Assembly: GCA_963677185.1 (NCBI GenBank) | Contig: OY781889.1 | Span: 1,426,001-1,490,000, forward strand | DNA: 64,000 bases | From: G963677185 sp963677185 | GTDB lineage: Bacteria; Bacillota; Syntrophomonadia; Syntrophomonadales; Syntrophomonadaceae | Direction of reading: 5' to 3' | Shown here: piece by piece, positions 1 to 8,410 of the stretch | How the letters are laid out: each line of letters opens with the position of its first letter | Position numbering within the stretch: position 1 is the stretch's first letter | Position numbers and translations under genes: made by a program | The notes under the pieces: generated by a model | Seen by the model: only the letters and a program-made list of their open reading frames with translations | What the model was told of the DNA's origin: nothing | The model's database searches: none

Positions 1-688
1 GTTTGGCCGGGTCCTTGACCACCCCGGGATGCTCCAGCACTCCACCGGGGCGAGCACCATTGCCAAAGAAACGCGCTCCGAATTCCTCTGTGGCCAGAGA
101 CAGTCCGATTGCTTCACGGGCCTGGGCTATCGGAGAGATACCCACGATCCCGTCAAAGGATAGAGCCGGAATATGCAGCACCTGCTCGGGCTTGAACTCG
201 ATGCTCTGGGCGCCATCCGCATATTGATACCGCAGCTTTTTGGTGTTCTCATCCCGGGTCACCATCATGTTGGCGGGTTTGAGTGGCTCCAGGGCAATGA
301 TTCGCTTCTGCCGGTCGCGAATGATCTGGGCGTAAGCGTTACCCCACAGCAGCAGATAGGTCATCATAAGCTCCCGAAAGGTGAAAGACGTCATATCGCT
401 GTTGGTCAGGTCATGCAGCACCGGGTACAGAGGATGGCTAAATGCCTTGGTCTTGCCGCCACTGGTTTCCCGGATATATACCGGCAGGGGCAGGCTGGCG
501 ATAGTTTCTGCCAGCACTTTGACACAGGCATAGACCGCCGAGACCTGCAGGGCGTTGTCCTCGCTGACATATTTGCCAGAATTGGAACCCCGACCATAAT
601 CCAGATCGGCGCCCCGGATAAAGTCAGCCAAGGCAGCAGGGGTAGTATTGCGTTCTTCTTTGAACCTGGCCAGAAAGGGGATTTTCAT
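1..688 (-). CDS. Phage portal protein, HK97 type (C-terminus off the window)
   Basis: The frame is open from an ATG at 688 to the left edge, giving about 229 N-terminal residues. The ATG follows AGGAGGTGAAGTA. The sequence has the HK97-type portal pattern: an SAVYACVKVLAETIASLPLP helix near residue 50, TYLLLWGNAYAQI near 120, LEPLKP near 140, and a GISPIAQAREAI segment near 190. In this family the portal forms the dodecameric DNA gate at the capsid vertex and docks terminase. It is the last phage gene visible; capsid and tail genes would lie beyond position 1. Between it and the large terminase sits a non-phage transporter gene, which is unusual because these two genes are normally adjacent. 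Confidence 0.9.
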   Translation of the reverse strand, partial: MKIPFLARFKEERNTTPAALADFIRGADLDYGRGSNSGKYVSEDNALQVSAVYACVKVLAETIASLPLPVYIRETSGGKTKAFSHPLYPVLHDLTNSDMTSFTFRELMMTYLLLWGNAYAQIIRDRQKRIIALEPLKPANMMVTRDENTKKLRYQYADGAQSIEFKPEQVLHIPALSFDGIVGISPIAQAREAIGLSLATEEFGARFFGNGARPGGVLEHPGVVKDPAK

Positions 689-714
689 TACTTCACCTCC
701 TGATTTTGGGTATT

Positions 715-740
715 AAAAAACCACCCTCGGCGGAGAGTGG
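715..740 (-). terminator. Rho-independent terminator after the DMT transporter
   Basis: On the minus strand the stem CCACTCTC/GAGGGTGG (one mismatch) closes a 4-base loop and is followed by TTTTTT. It lies 35 bases after the transporter stop and before the portal gene. A near-identical terminator follows the chromosomal AraC-type gene at 58404-58430. Confidence 0.8.
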
Positions 741-774
741 CGATTGCTAATGCTTTATAATGCGGCTCTTAACG

Positions 775-1833
775 TTAATGCACGTGCCTGTGATGGATGT
801 CGGGTGTATGGTCATGCTCATGTTCTGTCTTTTCATGTATATGCCAGTGCGAATGTTCATTGTCAGCCGCTCCATTATGTGAATGCCCATGGTGTCCATC
901 ATCATGACTGTGGCGGTGTTCATGTTCAATTTTGGTATGATGATGCAAATGGCCGTGGTCTTCCCTTAAAAGCAAAACAGTCCCCGCCACCATAATGGGC
1001 AGCGATACCAGAAAGGTAGTCCCCGGCCATTCCCAGAAAAGGAGTAGGGAGATGACGGTTCCGGCGAAAGGGGCAGATCCGAAAAAGCCGCTGGTTCTGG
1101 CTGCTCCCAAGCTGCGCATGGCCAGGATGAAAAGCATAATGCTTATGCCGTAGCTAATGAATCCCAGCAGCATCGCAGACAGAGTTGAAACCAGACCAGG
1201 AATGGCCTCACCTGTTAATAGAGCGATACAGAATGAAACCGTACCAGCTGTTGTGCCTTTCACAGCCACAATCGACAGGGGATCCTTGGCCGAAATATTC
1301 CGCGTGAAGTTGTTGTCCATGCCCCAGAATACACAGGCCAGAATAACTCCTGCCGCACCCATAGATAATCCCCAGACTCCCTGGGAATCCCAGGTTAGTA
1401 TGACGCTGGCCAGGGCTATGAGACCAACAGCACTCCAGACCCGCCTGCCCAGGGCTTCTTTAAAAGCCAGTACAGCAATCAGGCTGGTGGAAACACCTTC
1501 AAAATTAAGCAGCAGTGAGGCTGTTGCAGCCGGGGTTGACTTCAAGCTGAACATCAGAACTATGGGTGCCGCCACTCCGCCACATATTATGGCCCCCAGT
1601 AGCCAGGGCAGATCCGGTGAAGTAAGCCCGGCTTCCTTATTATTGGCTCGGACTGCCAGTTTCTGAATAAATTTGAAACCCAAAATTCCCAAACCGCAGC
1701 CCAGGTATAGTAGAGCAGCCATCATGACCGGGCCGATATCTTCTAGTAACAGTTTGGCCAAAGGGGCGCTGGCTCCGAATAGAAACGCCGCTAATATGGC
1801 TTGAATTTTCGGATGAAGGGTATCGCGATTCAA
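775..1833 (-). CDS. DMT/EamA-family transporter with histidine-rich C-terminal tail
   Basis: About 352 residues. The first 285 form roughly ten hydrophobic segments with the two-fold EamA layout of drug/metabolite exporters, so an inner-membrane exporter is inferred. The last 65 residues are dominated by His with Asp, Glu and Gly, as in metal-binding tails, which suggests a divalent metal (Zn, Ni, Co) role; the substrate cannot be read from sequence. A TTG at 1833 is preferred because AGGAG lies 8 bases upstream; an in-frame TTG at 1851 has no ribosome site. It has its own promoter and terminator inside the prophage, in the same orientation, so it is a cargo (moron) gene. Confidence 0.85.
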   Translation of the reverse strand: MNRDTLHPKIQAILAAFLFGASAPLAKLLLEDIGPVMMAALLYLGCGLGILGFKFIQKLAVRANNKEAGLTSPDLPWLLGAIICGGVAAPIVLMFSLKSTPAATASLLLNFEGVSTSLIAVLAFKEALGRRVWSAVGLIALASVILTWDSQGVWGLSMGAAGVILACVFWGMDNNFTRNISAKDPLSIVAVKGTTAGTVSFCIALLTGEAIPGLVSTLSAMLLGFISYGISIMLFILAMRSLGAARTSGFFGSAPFAGTVISLLLFWEWPGTTFLVSLPIMVAGTVLLLREDHGHLHHHTKIEHEHRHSHDDGHHGHSHNGAADNEHSHWHIHEKTEHEHDHTPDIHHRHVH

Positions 1834-1862
1834 TGTTATGGCTCCTATCAATTATTGTCTGT

Positions 1863-1894
1863 ATTATACTTGAACGGTATCGCATTTATTACAA
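1863..1894 (-). promoter_or_regulatory. Candidate promoter of the DMT transporter
   Basis: Minus strand: TATAAT (1863-1868) about 30 bases upstream of the TTG start. The best -35, TTGTAA (1889-1894), is separated by 20 bases. A long spacer with ATAC/GTAT arms just upstream of the -10 would fit MerR-type control, but the arms are short, so this is weak. Confidence 0.4.
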
Positions 1895-1897
1895 GGT

Positions 1898-3466
1898 TTA
1901 TAGAATAAGCAATCCACGATCATTATACACACTGCCACCGTACTGGTGGCGCAGCGACCGGTCCAAGGCCATGATGAGGGCAACAGCGCCGTCAATGCGC
2001 TCGGTGCTCTTTTCTTTGTCCGGCTTAATATTCCCTGCCGGGTCTGTTCTGACGAAAATGTTGTCCATCATCCAGCGCAGCACCGGCTGGCCACCATGGG
2101 CGATTTTCTCTTCCAGGGTCAGCTTCATCAATTCCTTGGTGGGTGGGCTCATATCTTTGAATCCCTGACCAAAGGGAACCACAGTGAAACCGAGTCCCTC
2201 CAGGTTCTGGGTCATCTGCACCGCGCCCCAGCGGTCAAAGGCAATTTCCCGGATGTTGTATCTCATGCCCAGCTCTTCAATGAAGGTTTCAATGAAGCCA
2301 TAATGGACCACATTGCCGTCAGTGGTCTTCAAATAGCCCTGCTTCTCCCAGATGTCATAGGGTACATGATCGCGGCGCACCCGCAGATCAATGTTGTCCT
2401 CTGGAATCCAGAAGAAGGGCAGTGCCTGGTATTTATCATCTTCAGTTTCCGGTGGAAAGACCAATACAAAGGCGGTCACATCTATGCTGCTGGACAGATC
2501 AAGCCCACCGTAGCACTCCCGACCAACCAGGGAATCCATATCCACCGGGAAACCGCAGCGATCCCATTTCTCCATAGGCATCCAGCGTATGGATTGTTTC
2601 ACCCACTGGTTGAGCCGCAGCTGACGAAAGAGATTCTCTTCCGCTGGGTTTTGTTTGGCGTTTTCGCAGGCAACCTGCAGCTTCTCTATGTCAACAGTAA
2701 TCCCCAGGGAGGGATTCACTCTGGCCCAGACTTTCGGATCGGTCCAGTCTTCATCATCCCCAGCGCTATATATGACCGAATAGAAAGTCGGGTCGTGCTT
2801 GCGGCCATTTAGAATGTCCTCGGCCTTTTGGTGCACTTCCCAACAGATACTGTTCCGGTCGGTGCCTGCGGTGGTAATCAGGAAGAACAGCGGCTGCCTT
2901 CGAGCATCACCGGAACCTTTGGTCATAACGTCGTAGAGCTTACGATTGGGCTGGGCGTGTAGCTCGTCAAACACCACCCCATGGACATTGTAGCCATGTT
3001 TGCTTGCGACTTCCGATGACAGCACCTGGTAGAAGCTGTTCAGCGGCTTGTACACCAGGCGTTTCTGGGAGAGGACTGGCCTGATGCGGCTCTTTAAGGC
3101 CGGGCACTGTCCGACCATCTCAACCGCCACATCAAATACTATTGAGGCTTGCTGACGGTCTGATGCGCAGCCGTATATTTCAGCGCCGTATTCACCGTCT
3201 CCGCAGGTTAGCAGCAGCGCTATAGCTGCGGCCAATTCACTCTTTCCATTCTTTTTGGCTACTTCAACATAGGCAGTATTATATTGCCGGTATCCGCTGG
3301 GTTTCAGAGTGCCAAACAGATCCCGGATGATCTTTTCCTGCCAGGGTATCAGGTCAAAAGGCTGGCCAGCCCATTCGCCCTTGGTATGTTTGAGCAGATT
3401 AATGAAAGCCACTGCATGATCGGCTCTGTCACGATCGTAATATGGCTTGGTGCGTCTTCGGGCCAT
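1898..3466 (-). CDS. terL: Phage terminase large subunit
   Basis: 522 residues, normal length for the Terminase_1/YmfN-type large subunit. The ATPase domain has a Walker A variant AKKNGKSE (70-77) and Walker B VVFDEL (164-169). The C-terminal RNase H-like nuclease starts at YGGLDLS near residue 320 and ends with ERIDGAVALIMAL near 495. It pumps and cuts DNA into the prohead through the portal. It starts at an ATG at 3466. A partial, frameshifted copy of its C-terminus is present at 45119-45328. Confidence 0.93.
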   Translation of the reverse strand: MARRRTKPYYDRDRADHAVAFINLLKHTKGEWAGQPFDLIPWQEKIIRDLFGTLKPSGYRQYNTAYVEVAKKNGKSELAAAIALLLTCGDGEYGAEIYGCASDRQQASIVFDVAVEMVGQCPALKSRIRPVLSQKRLVYKPLNSFYQVLSSEVASKHGYNVHGVVFDELHAQPNRKLYDVMTKGSGDARRQPLFFLITTAGTDRNSICWEVHQKAEDILNGRKHDPTFYSVIYSAGDDEDWTDPKVWARVNPSLGITVDIEKLQVACENAKQNPAEENLFRQLRLNQWVKQSIRWMPMEKWDRCGFPVDMDSLVGRECYGGLDLSSSIDVTAFVLVFPPETEDDKYQALPFFWIPEDNIDLRVRRDHVPYDIWEKQGYLKTTDGNVVHYGFIETFIEELGMRYNIREIAFDRWGAVQMTQNLEGLGFTVVPFGQGFKDMSPPTKELMKLTLEEKIAHGGQPVLRWMMDNIFVRTDPAGNIKPDKEKSTERIDGAVALIMALDRSLRHQYGGSVYNDRGLLIL

Positions 3467-3502
3467 AGCACGATCGCCTCTTTTCTCCTGAAAATCACCA
3501 AT

Positions 3503-3529
3503 AAAAAAGGAACCCGGTTAAGGGCTCCT
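3503..3529 (-). terminator. Rho-independent terminator upstream of terL
   Basis: Minus strand: GGAGCCC, 6-base loop, GGGTTCC (G-T pairs allowed), then TTTTTT. It lies between the small zinc-binding protein and terL, so terL transcription needs read-through, antitermination or its own promoter. Confidence 0.7.
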
Positions 3530-3557
3530 CGATCCTTTTATGTGCTTGTTCGCAGCC

Positions 3558-3737
3558 TTATTCCGGCAGTTTGAAGCGGATGCCGCAGACCTGGCATTCG
3601 ATCTCCATCTCGTCGCTGGGCTTGATCAGTTTTTCAAAATCATCCGGGTCCAAGCCATCCTGCCATTCCAGCAGGTCCATGGTGCGGTTGCCGCAGTTCG
3701 GGCATCCAAAGCCTTCTTCAACCAATTCTATCTTCAT
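3558..3737 (-). CDS. Small phage zinc-ribbon protein, 59 aa
   Basis: The ATG at 3737 follows AAGGGAGGGGTCAAG, and the frame closes with TAA at 3558. The protein has two CxxC knuckles, CPNC (12-15) and CQVC (48-51), separated by an acidic linker. This looks like a single zinc ribbon. The family was not identified. It sits between a 71-residue phage protein and the large terminase. Confidence 0.75.
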   Translation of the reverse strand: MKIELVEEGFGCPNCGNRTMDLLEWQDGLDPDDFEKLIKPSDEMEIECQVCGIRFKLPE

Positions 3738-3803
3738 CTTGACCCCTCCCTTGTTAGCGTTTTAGGCCTTCCGGGGGCCGCAGCCCCCGCGTCCTTCATG
3801 CTC

Positions 3804-4019
3804 CTATTCGCCCTTTACATCGTTGGTGATCATTACCTTCCACCCAGGGATTTTCTGTTCCCGCACCTTGTTTTGGGCCAGTCTGATGCTTCCACACCAA
3901 TTGGCGTCGCTGTATTTGCCGTTCCCATCGGTTGCGACTACGCAGTGGGTGTAAATCCGGTTGCTTTTGCGGGTTTCAATGTGGCCATCCTCAAAAATGG
4001 CTGTGTAGCTTGTTTTCAT
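3804..4019 (-). CDS. Conserved phage protein of unknown function, 71 aa
   Basis: ATG at 4019 behind GAGGAGGGCGAAACC; the frame is open further upstream but lacks another ribosome site. No domain recognised. The sequence is basic with aromatic residues and no membrane segment. Its leader matches that of the gene starting at 5290 over about 65 bases, including an exact 16-base repeat, which supports it as a real, separately controlled gene. Confidence 0.65.
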   Translation of the reverse strand: MKTSYTAIFEDGHIETRKSNRIYTHCVVATDGNGKYSDANWCGSIRLAQNKVREQKIPGWKVMITNDVKGE

Positions 4020-4065
4020 GGTTTCGCCCTCCTCAAATTTTGTTAGTGTATTAATCACTCTGTTC

Positions 4066-4081
4066 AGCTGTAATAGCAAGC
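4066..4081 (-). repeat. Leader repeat, copy 1
   Basis: AGCTGTAATAGCAAGC on the plus strand, 47 bases upstream of the start at 4019. Exact second copy at 5339-5354, 49 bases upstream of the start at 5290. On the minus strand TTGCTA within it could be a -35 element. Confidence 0.6.
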
Positions 4082-4145
4082 TGCTTGGGCGGTATATTCA
4101 CCACTATCACAGGTTTAACAGCCCGGTGAGAGAAGGCGGTCAGAT

Positions 4146-4322
4146 CTACTCTTCTCCGGTTAATATGAAACTGGAATATTCGCTTTTATGGCCCTTAAGA
4201 TAGTCCTCCAGCTCGGTATATTCGAGCCGAGCAGCCTCCTGCTGCACCCGGCGCACATCGAACATGTTGGTGGTTCCGCTGTCACGGATGGCGCTGATCT
4301 GTGCCTTGATGGTTTCATTCAA
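4146..4322 (-). CDS. DUF5049-like phage protein, 58 aa
   Basis: TTG start at 4322 behind GAGGTGACCAGCA; stop TAG at 4146. The pattern of an N-terminal MNET-K-QI-AIRDSG helix, TNMFDV, then a C-terminal EYSSFILTGE ending matches what I know as DUF5049, a small phage protein of unknown role. It starts 15 bases after the stop of the DUF4314 gene, so the two are co-transcribed. Confidence 0.75.
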   Translation of the reverse strand: MNETIKAQISAIRDSGTTNMFDVRRVQQEAARLEYTELEDYLKGHKSEYSSFILTGEE

Positions 4323-4337
4323 TGCTGGTCACCTCGT

Positions 4338-4565
4338 TCATTCATCAATTTTTCTGATTTCATCCTCTTCGAAGACCACACCCAGCCTGCTGCCGTTGTA
4401 CCAATCCACGAAAACGGTGCCGGAATCGTCAATGCCGGAAACTTTGCCACGGTCTCCGGGCTTGAGGGTGGTGTAGGGATCCTGCATTCGGACCAGTTCC
4501 ACCCGGGTGCCGGGCGTATAATAGGAACGTAGGGCCTTCAGCATTTCATGGTGAATCAGTCTCAT
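4338..4565 (-). CDS. DUF4314-like phage protein, 75 aa
   Basis: ATG at 4565 overlaps the stop of the preceding gene (ATGA) behind GGAGGTGACC. The core PGTRVELVRM-DPYT-LKPGDRGKV-GIDD-GTVFVDWYNGS is the SH3-like barrel seen in DUF4314 proteins of Firmicute phages. Function unknown. It lies in the cluster of small genes between methyltransferase and large terminase. Confidence 0.8.
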   Translation of the reverse strand: MRLIHHEMLKALRSYYTPGTRVELVRMQDPYTTLKPGDRGKVSGIDDSGTVFVDWYNGSRLGVVFEEDEIRKIDE

Positions 4566-5290
4566 GCCCCGGTCACCTCCTCGCTGGCAGCCGGGACGGT
4601 CTTCCAGGCTGAGTTTCCGGACAGTCTGGACATAAGGATTTTCCTTTCGGTCTGGTACTCTTTCCCAATAAAACCCAGCCGCAGCAGGAAGCAGCGAAAG
4701 GCATATTTCTCGTTGTCAGCGGGCTTTTCGGTGGCGGTGACACGTTTCTGGTTCTTGGCCATGGCGCATAGCGTACGGATGAAACGGGCGTAAGCATTGA
4801 TTTCTTCGGGAGATAGGCTTCCGGAGAACCAGGGGAAGCGGATGGTTTCCTCGGTAACTACGATGGCGAGGCTGTCCACCCCCAGGGCGTTCTTGATGAG
4901 GCTGGACTTGCTGGCTAGAAGTCGCTCCAGGTTGATAATGGCGGTTTCGCTGAAGCCTGCCCGGGGCATCTCGATTACCAGTTGGTCCAATTCAATGCCG
5001 TTTTCAGCAGGAGCCTCGGCATGGTCTTCGGTGTACGCTTTCGCTTCAGCTCCCGGAAGGTTTTCAGCTTTAAATCCTCGGGCAGTTAGGCCGTCGATTA
5101 GCTGCATAACGGTTTCCGGGTCCAAACTGCTGTCAACCAGCAGAGTGCCATTTCTGTCCACCGTGCAGCCGCTAATCATATACCCGAATGTGGGCGGCCC
5201 CTGATAGGATGCTTCGCTATTCAGAATATTTGCGATTGCTGTAACCAGCTCCTTGCGCCTTTGGCCGGGCGTATCGTATTTGAATTCCAT
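4562..5290 (-). CDS. Phage protein of unknown function, 242 aa
   Basis: ATG at 5290 behind AGGTGGTCGAAACC; an upstream in-frame GTG overlaps this ribosome site and is unlikely. The N-terminal half is a compact mixed alpha/beta region; residues 100-240 resemble a phage family often labelled virulence-related, with conserved FIRTLCAMAKNQKRVTA and YAFRCFLLRLGFIGKEYQ segments. No catalytic motif recognised. It shares its leader repeat with the gene at 4019. Confidence 0.65.
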   Translation of the reverse strand: MEFKYDTPGQRRKELVTAIANILNSEASYQGPPTFGYMISGCTVDRNGTLLVDSSLDPETVMQLIDGLTARGFKAENLPGAEAKAYTEDHAEAPAENGIELDQLVIEMPRAGFSETAIINLERLLASKSSLIKNALGVDSLAIVVTEETIRFPWFSGSLSPEEINAYARFIRTLCAMAKNQKRVTATEKPADNEKYAFRCFLLRLGFIGKEYQTERKILMSRLSGNSAWKTVPAASEEVTGA

Positions 5291-5338
5291 GGTTTCGACC
5301 ACCTTTCCTTTTTGGTAGTCATATACATCACTCTAAAG

Positions 5339-5354
5339 AGCTGTAATAGCAAGC
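5339..5354 (-). repeat. Leader repeat, copy 2
   Basis: Exact copy of the 16-base element at 4066-4081, upstream of the 242-residue protein. The surrounding bases (AGTGAT, ACTA, CGAAACC before ATG) are also shared. Confidence 0.6.
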
Positions 5355-5429
5355 AATTACCGCAGTTTCTGTGCTTCGGCAAAGGGTATTTTATCCGTGC
5401 CGCGGAGCAGAAAAAATATCAACATAAGA

Positions 5430-6020
5430 TCAGCTGCAATTAGAAACAGCCGCTCCTTCAAGAAGTCGGCTGCATTTATCTTTTATATCTTCTTTTATTC
5501 TTGGCGGCGCTTCTGGGACGTCATTGTAAAACCCATACTCACCGAAGAGAAATCTCATCCCTTCATTGCGCGCCTGCACAGCTTCAATGAAACTCTTAAA
5601 ATACCCGAGGTGTAATTCTTGCTGAAAATACTTTATCCGAGCGCTATATTTATTTCGCGGTGGATAGAAACTGACTCCGCTGACTCCGGATGTATTATTC
5701 TTCTGAGGCGGTTGGTTGCATTGGTTTTGCTGATGCGTGCAAATGCGGAGATTGGATTTTCTATTGTCCAGCGGGTCGAGATTGATGTGATCAATCTCAA
5801 ATCCTTTTGGGGCATCCAGAATATGGCGATGAATGCAGATTCCAAACCGATCGCCAATATAATGGATGAAATCACCACTCCTATTGCACCGATACCACGT
5901 AGTACCCTTTATCCGCGCGTAGTCATCAGCATCGAACATAAACACCTCGCCGGTACTGACAAGCCCATACCCTATAAGCCCATCGCCAGAATACCAATAT
6001 GTGTTCGGTTTTGCTCTCAT
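5430..6020 (-). CDS. HNH homing endonuclease with AP2-type DNA-binding domain
   Basis: 196 residues. ATG at 6020 overlaps the methyltransferase stop (ATGA). The HNH part spans about residues 58-115, with CIHRHIL, EIDHINLDPLDNRKSNLR and an NNTSGVSGVSF linker. The last third carries the YSARIKY...LGYFKSFIEAVQARN pattern of AP2 domains. Free-standing HNH-AP2 genes are mobile in phage genomes and make a break at a cognate site. Placement between the methyltransferase and small structural-region genes fits an invasive insertion. Confidence 0.85.
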   Translation of the reverse strand: MRAKPNTYWYSGDGLIGYGLVSTGEVFMFDADDYARIKGTTWYRCNRSGDFIHYIGDRFGICIHRHILDAPKGFEIDHINLDPLDNRKSNLRICTHQQNQCNQPPQKNNTSGVSGVSFYPPRNKYSARIKYFQQELHLGYFKSFIEAVQARNEGMRFLFGEYGFYNDVPEAPPRIKEDIKDKCSRLLEGAAVSNCS

Positions 6021-7276
6021 TGTGCGTCACCTCTCCGCTGCACACCTTTTGCCAAGTCTTCATACGGAATGGTCACGCCAGCCCGAATCACCGAAACTCC
6101 ATGTGACCCGCCTTTTAATTCGACATAACGGCGAAGAATAACCGAAGCGTATTTTTCATCAAGCTCCATCATGTAACAAATCCGGTCAGTCTGCTCACAC
6201 GTGATGAGGGTCGAGCCTGAACCTCCGAACAAATCAAGTACAACGCCGTTAGGCTGGCTGGAGTTATTGATTGGGTAGGCCAGCAGATCCAACGGCTTTG
6301 CGGTAGGGTGATCTTCGTTTTTCTTCGGTTTGGCGAAGTTCCATATAGTCTTTTCCGCACGTCCCGCATACCATTTGTGCTTTCCGTTTTTCAGCCAGCC
6401 AAAGAGGATCGGCTCGTGTTGCCACTGGTAGGGGGAGCGACCCATGACGAAGGTGTCCTTGGCCCAGACACATACCCCGGACAGATGAAAACCAGCGTCA
6501 ATAAAAGCTCTGCGAAAATTAAGCCCCTCCGTGTCCGCGTGGAACACATACGCCGAGCCGCCGCTTTCAAGGTTATCCGCCATATTCCGGAATGCGTTCA
6601 GGAGGAATTTGAAGAAATCCTCCTTTTTCAGACTGTCATTTTTGATGGACAGCCCGCTGGCACTTTTGTACGAAACCGCATAAGGGGGATCGGTCAGCAC
6701 GAGGTTTGCCTTGCGGCCGTCCATAAGCCGGGTAACGTCTGCGGCTTTGGTCGCGTCGCCGCAAACGAGCCGGTGCCGCCCGATCGTCCAGACGTCGCCT
6801 TGCTGGGCAAACGCCGCTTCTGCTAAAGCCGCCGAAAGGTCAAAGTCATCATCTTTTACATCCTCGCTATCGCACAGCAGTTTGTTAAGTTCTGCATCGT
6901 CAAAGCCGAGAAGTAAAACATCAAAGTCAGCCGCCTGCAAATCGGCAATCTCTACCGAGAGCATTTCAGGATCCCAACCTGCATTGAGAGCCAGGCGGTT
7001 GTCGGCGATGATATATGCCCGCTTCTGGGCTTCGGTCAGGTGTTCTGCAAAGACACAGGGAACCTCGGTGATACCTTCCTCCTTGGCCGCCAGGATGCGC
7101 CCATGCCCAGCGATAACACCCAGATCTTTGTCCACGATGACCGGATTTACGAAGCCGAATTCTCTAATGGATGATCTGATCTGGAGTATCTGTTCCTTGC
7201 TGTGGGTACGGGCATTGCGGGCATAAGGCACCAACCTGTCTATATTCACTTTTTCAAAACGTTCAGTTGTTATCAT
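6017..7276 (-). CDS. ParB-like/N6-adenine DNA methyltransferase
   Basis: 419 residues. Residues 1-110 are a ParB/Srx-like domain (VPYARNARTH, VIAGHGR at 55-60). Residues 160-400 are a group beta methyltransferase with DPPY at 196-199 and LDLFGGSGST near 355, which binds AdoMet. It should methylate adenine in a specific site, probably protecting phage DNA from host restriction; the site cannot be predicted. It follows the small terminase by 6 bases, the usual place for this fusion in Firmicute prophages. Confidence 0.9.
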   Translation of the reverse strand: MITTERFEKVNIDRLVPYARNARTHSKEQILQIRSSIREFGFVNPVIVDKDLGVIAGHGRILAAKEEGITEVPCVFAEHLTEAQKRAYIIADNRLALNAGWDPEMLSVEIADLQAADFDVLLLGFDDAELNKLLCDSEDVKDDDFDLSAALAEAAFAQQGDVWTIGRHRLVCGDATKAADVTRLMDGRKANLVLTDPPYAVSYKSASGLSIKNDSLKKEDFFKFLLNAFRNMADNLESGGSAYVFHADTEGLNFRRAFIDAGFHLSGVCVWAKDTFVMGRSPYQWQHEPILFGWLKNGKHKWYAGRAEKTIWNFAKPKKNEDHPTAKPLDLLAYPINNSSQPNGVVLDLFGGSGSTLITCEQTDRICYMMELDEKYASVILRRYVELKGGSHGVSVIRAGVTIPYEDLAKGVQRRGDAQ

Positions 7277-7282
7277 CGGCTC

Positions 7283-7861
7283 TTACCGTCCTTTCCTGCC
7301 CGACAGCAGGGCTTCCATCATGTCGTCCTGGGGATTGCCGATAAAGGCCGTGGTGCAATTCTGCTTGACGATGTCATAAATCTCGTACCAGATGAGGTTG
7401 GCCTGTTTTTGAAAGGACTGGCTCATCTGGACAAAAGGGCTGGTCATAGCGGCGCCCGTGGTAGGGTGCTTGCCCAGGAGACCGTAGGTGCTGATGGCTT
7501 CCTCACACTGTATGTAACGTGTGAATGCCTGGGCATATGATTCGATCAGCCGTGGATTCACGAAATTTTCACACCCGCGATTCTTTAACCAATTCCAGGT
7601 TTCCCTGTATATAGCATCAGCCCCCAGCGGTTTTCCGTCTTTCTGTCTGGCGCTGAGATAATCACTTGGCGCGGGCATATCTTCTCCGTATAAATCCGTT
7701 GCGTCGTCAAGTTCATCCGCTTCCAGAATCGTTTCCGGATGCAGTTCCGGTACTTCTAAAACCTTCGCAGCTTTTCCGGATGCGATCTTGTCAGCCAGGG
7801 AATCAGGTTTGCCGCCAGCGCGGACGCGCCTGCCGCCCCGGTTCGTTCCGTCTTTTGCCAC
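7283..7861 (-). CDS. Phage terminase small subunit, P27 type
   Basis: 192 residues; GTG start at 7861 behind GAGGTGAAGGCTT. A basic N-terminus (NRGGRRVRAGGKPDSL) is followed by an acidic linker and a helical core with a TGAAMTSPFVQMSQSFQKQAN segment, the pattern of P27-family small terminases. It would recognise the packaging site and recruit the large subunit. HNH lies upstream and the methyltransferase downstream, a normal packaging order. Confidence 0.85.
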   Translation of the reverse strand: MAKDGTNRGGRRVRAGGKPDSLADKIASGKAAKVLEVPELHPETILEADELDDATDLYGEDMPAPSDYLSARQKDGKPLGADAIYRETWNWLKNRGCENFVNPRLIESYAQAFTRYIQCEEAISTYGLLGKHPTTGAAMTSPFVQMSQSFQKQANLIWYEIYDIVKQNCTTAFIGNPQDDMMEALLSGRKGR

Positions 7862-7966
7862 AAGCCTTCACCTCCCTCGCTGTGCCGGGGTCAATCCCCC
7901 GTTTGAACCTGCGATTTCTCACGCGTTACCAGCCGCCCGTCCCTTCCTTCCAAATCCTGGAGGAAT

Positions 7967-8332
7967 TCATCCCCCCTGGCTCCATCTTCCATCTTCTTTG
8001 GCTGTTTTTCTCGAATGACAGGGCTTGCATAGAGCCTGCCAGTTCTTTTCATCCCAGAAAAGGAGCCGGTCACCCTTGTGGGGCTGGATATGATCCACCT
8101 CGGTGGCTGGGACCAGGCGGTCTTCTGCCAGGCATTGGACACAGAGGGGATGGGCTGCCAGGTAATGCTTTCTGGCTCGCTGCCAGCGGCTGCCGTATAG
8201 CCTCTTGACTTCAGGATCCCGCTGCTGGTTGTAGGCCCGGGTGACCTGGGCTTGGTGGCGCTCACAATACTGGCCATCGGTCAACGCTGGACAGCCCGGG
8301 GAACTGCAGGGCCGCTTTGGTTTCCTGGGCAT
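7967..8332 (-). CDS. Phage HNH endonuclease, packaging-linked
   Basis: 121 residues; ATG at 8332 behind GAGGTGACGATCA. It has an N-terminal Cys/His zinc knuckle (CSSPGC, CERH), then CVQC, EVDHI (HNH His) and CKPCHSRKT. HNH proteins beside terminase genes in HK97-like phages assist terminase cleavage during packaging. A close copy at 46144-46500 belongs to the decayed second prophage. A strong terminator and a candidate late promoter lie directly upstream. Confidence 0.9.
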   Translation of the reverse strand: MPRKPKRPCSSPGCPALTDGQYCERHQAQVTRAYNQQRDPEVKRLYGSRWQRARKHYLAAHPLCVQCLAEDRLVPATEVDHIQPHKGDRLLFWDEKNWQALCKPCHSRKTAKEDGRWSQGG

Positions 8333-8354
8333 TGATCGTCACCTCAATTCGGGC

Positions 8355-8392
8355 AAAGAAAAAGCCCCCGCGGGTCAACTCCCACGAAGGCT
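8355..8392 (-). terminator. Terminator of late cassette A
   Basis: Minus strand: a 12-pair stem (AGCCTTCGTGGG with CCCGCGGGGGCT, G-T pairs allowed), 6-base loop, then TTTTTCTTT. It lies just before the HNH gene and about 30 bases after the candidate -10 of cassette A, so it would stop transcripts unless antiterminated. Confidence 0.8.
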
Positions 8393-8410
8393 CTGTTGAT
8401 TACACATTTT

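Noticed and set aside
744..995. 83-codon His-rich plus-strand frame
   Set aside because: Antisense of the histidine codons of the DMT transporter tail.
7891..8277. 128-codon minus-strand frame overlapping HNH
   Set aside because: Wrong frame of the HNH gene; lacks the HNH motifs and a ribosome site.
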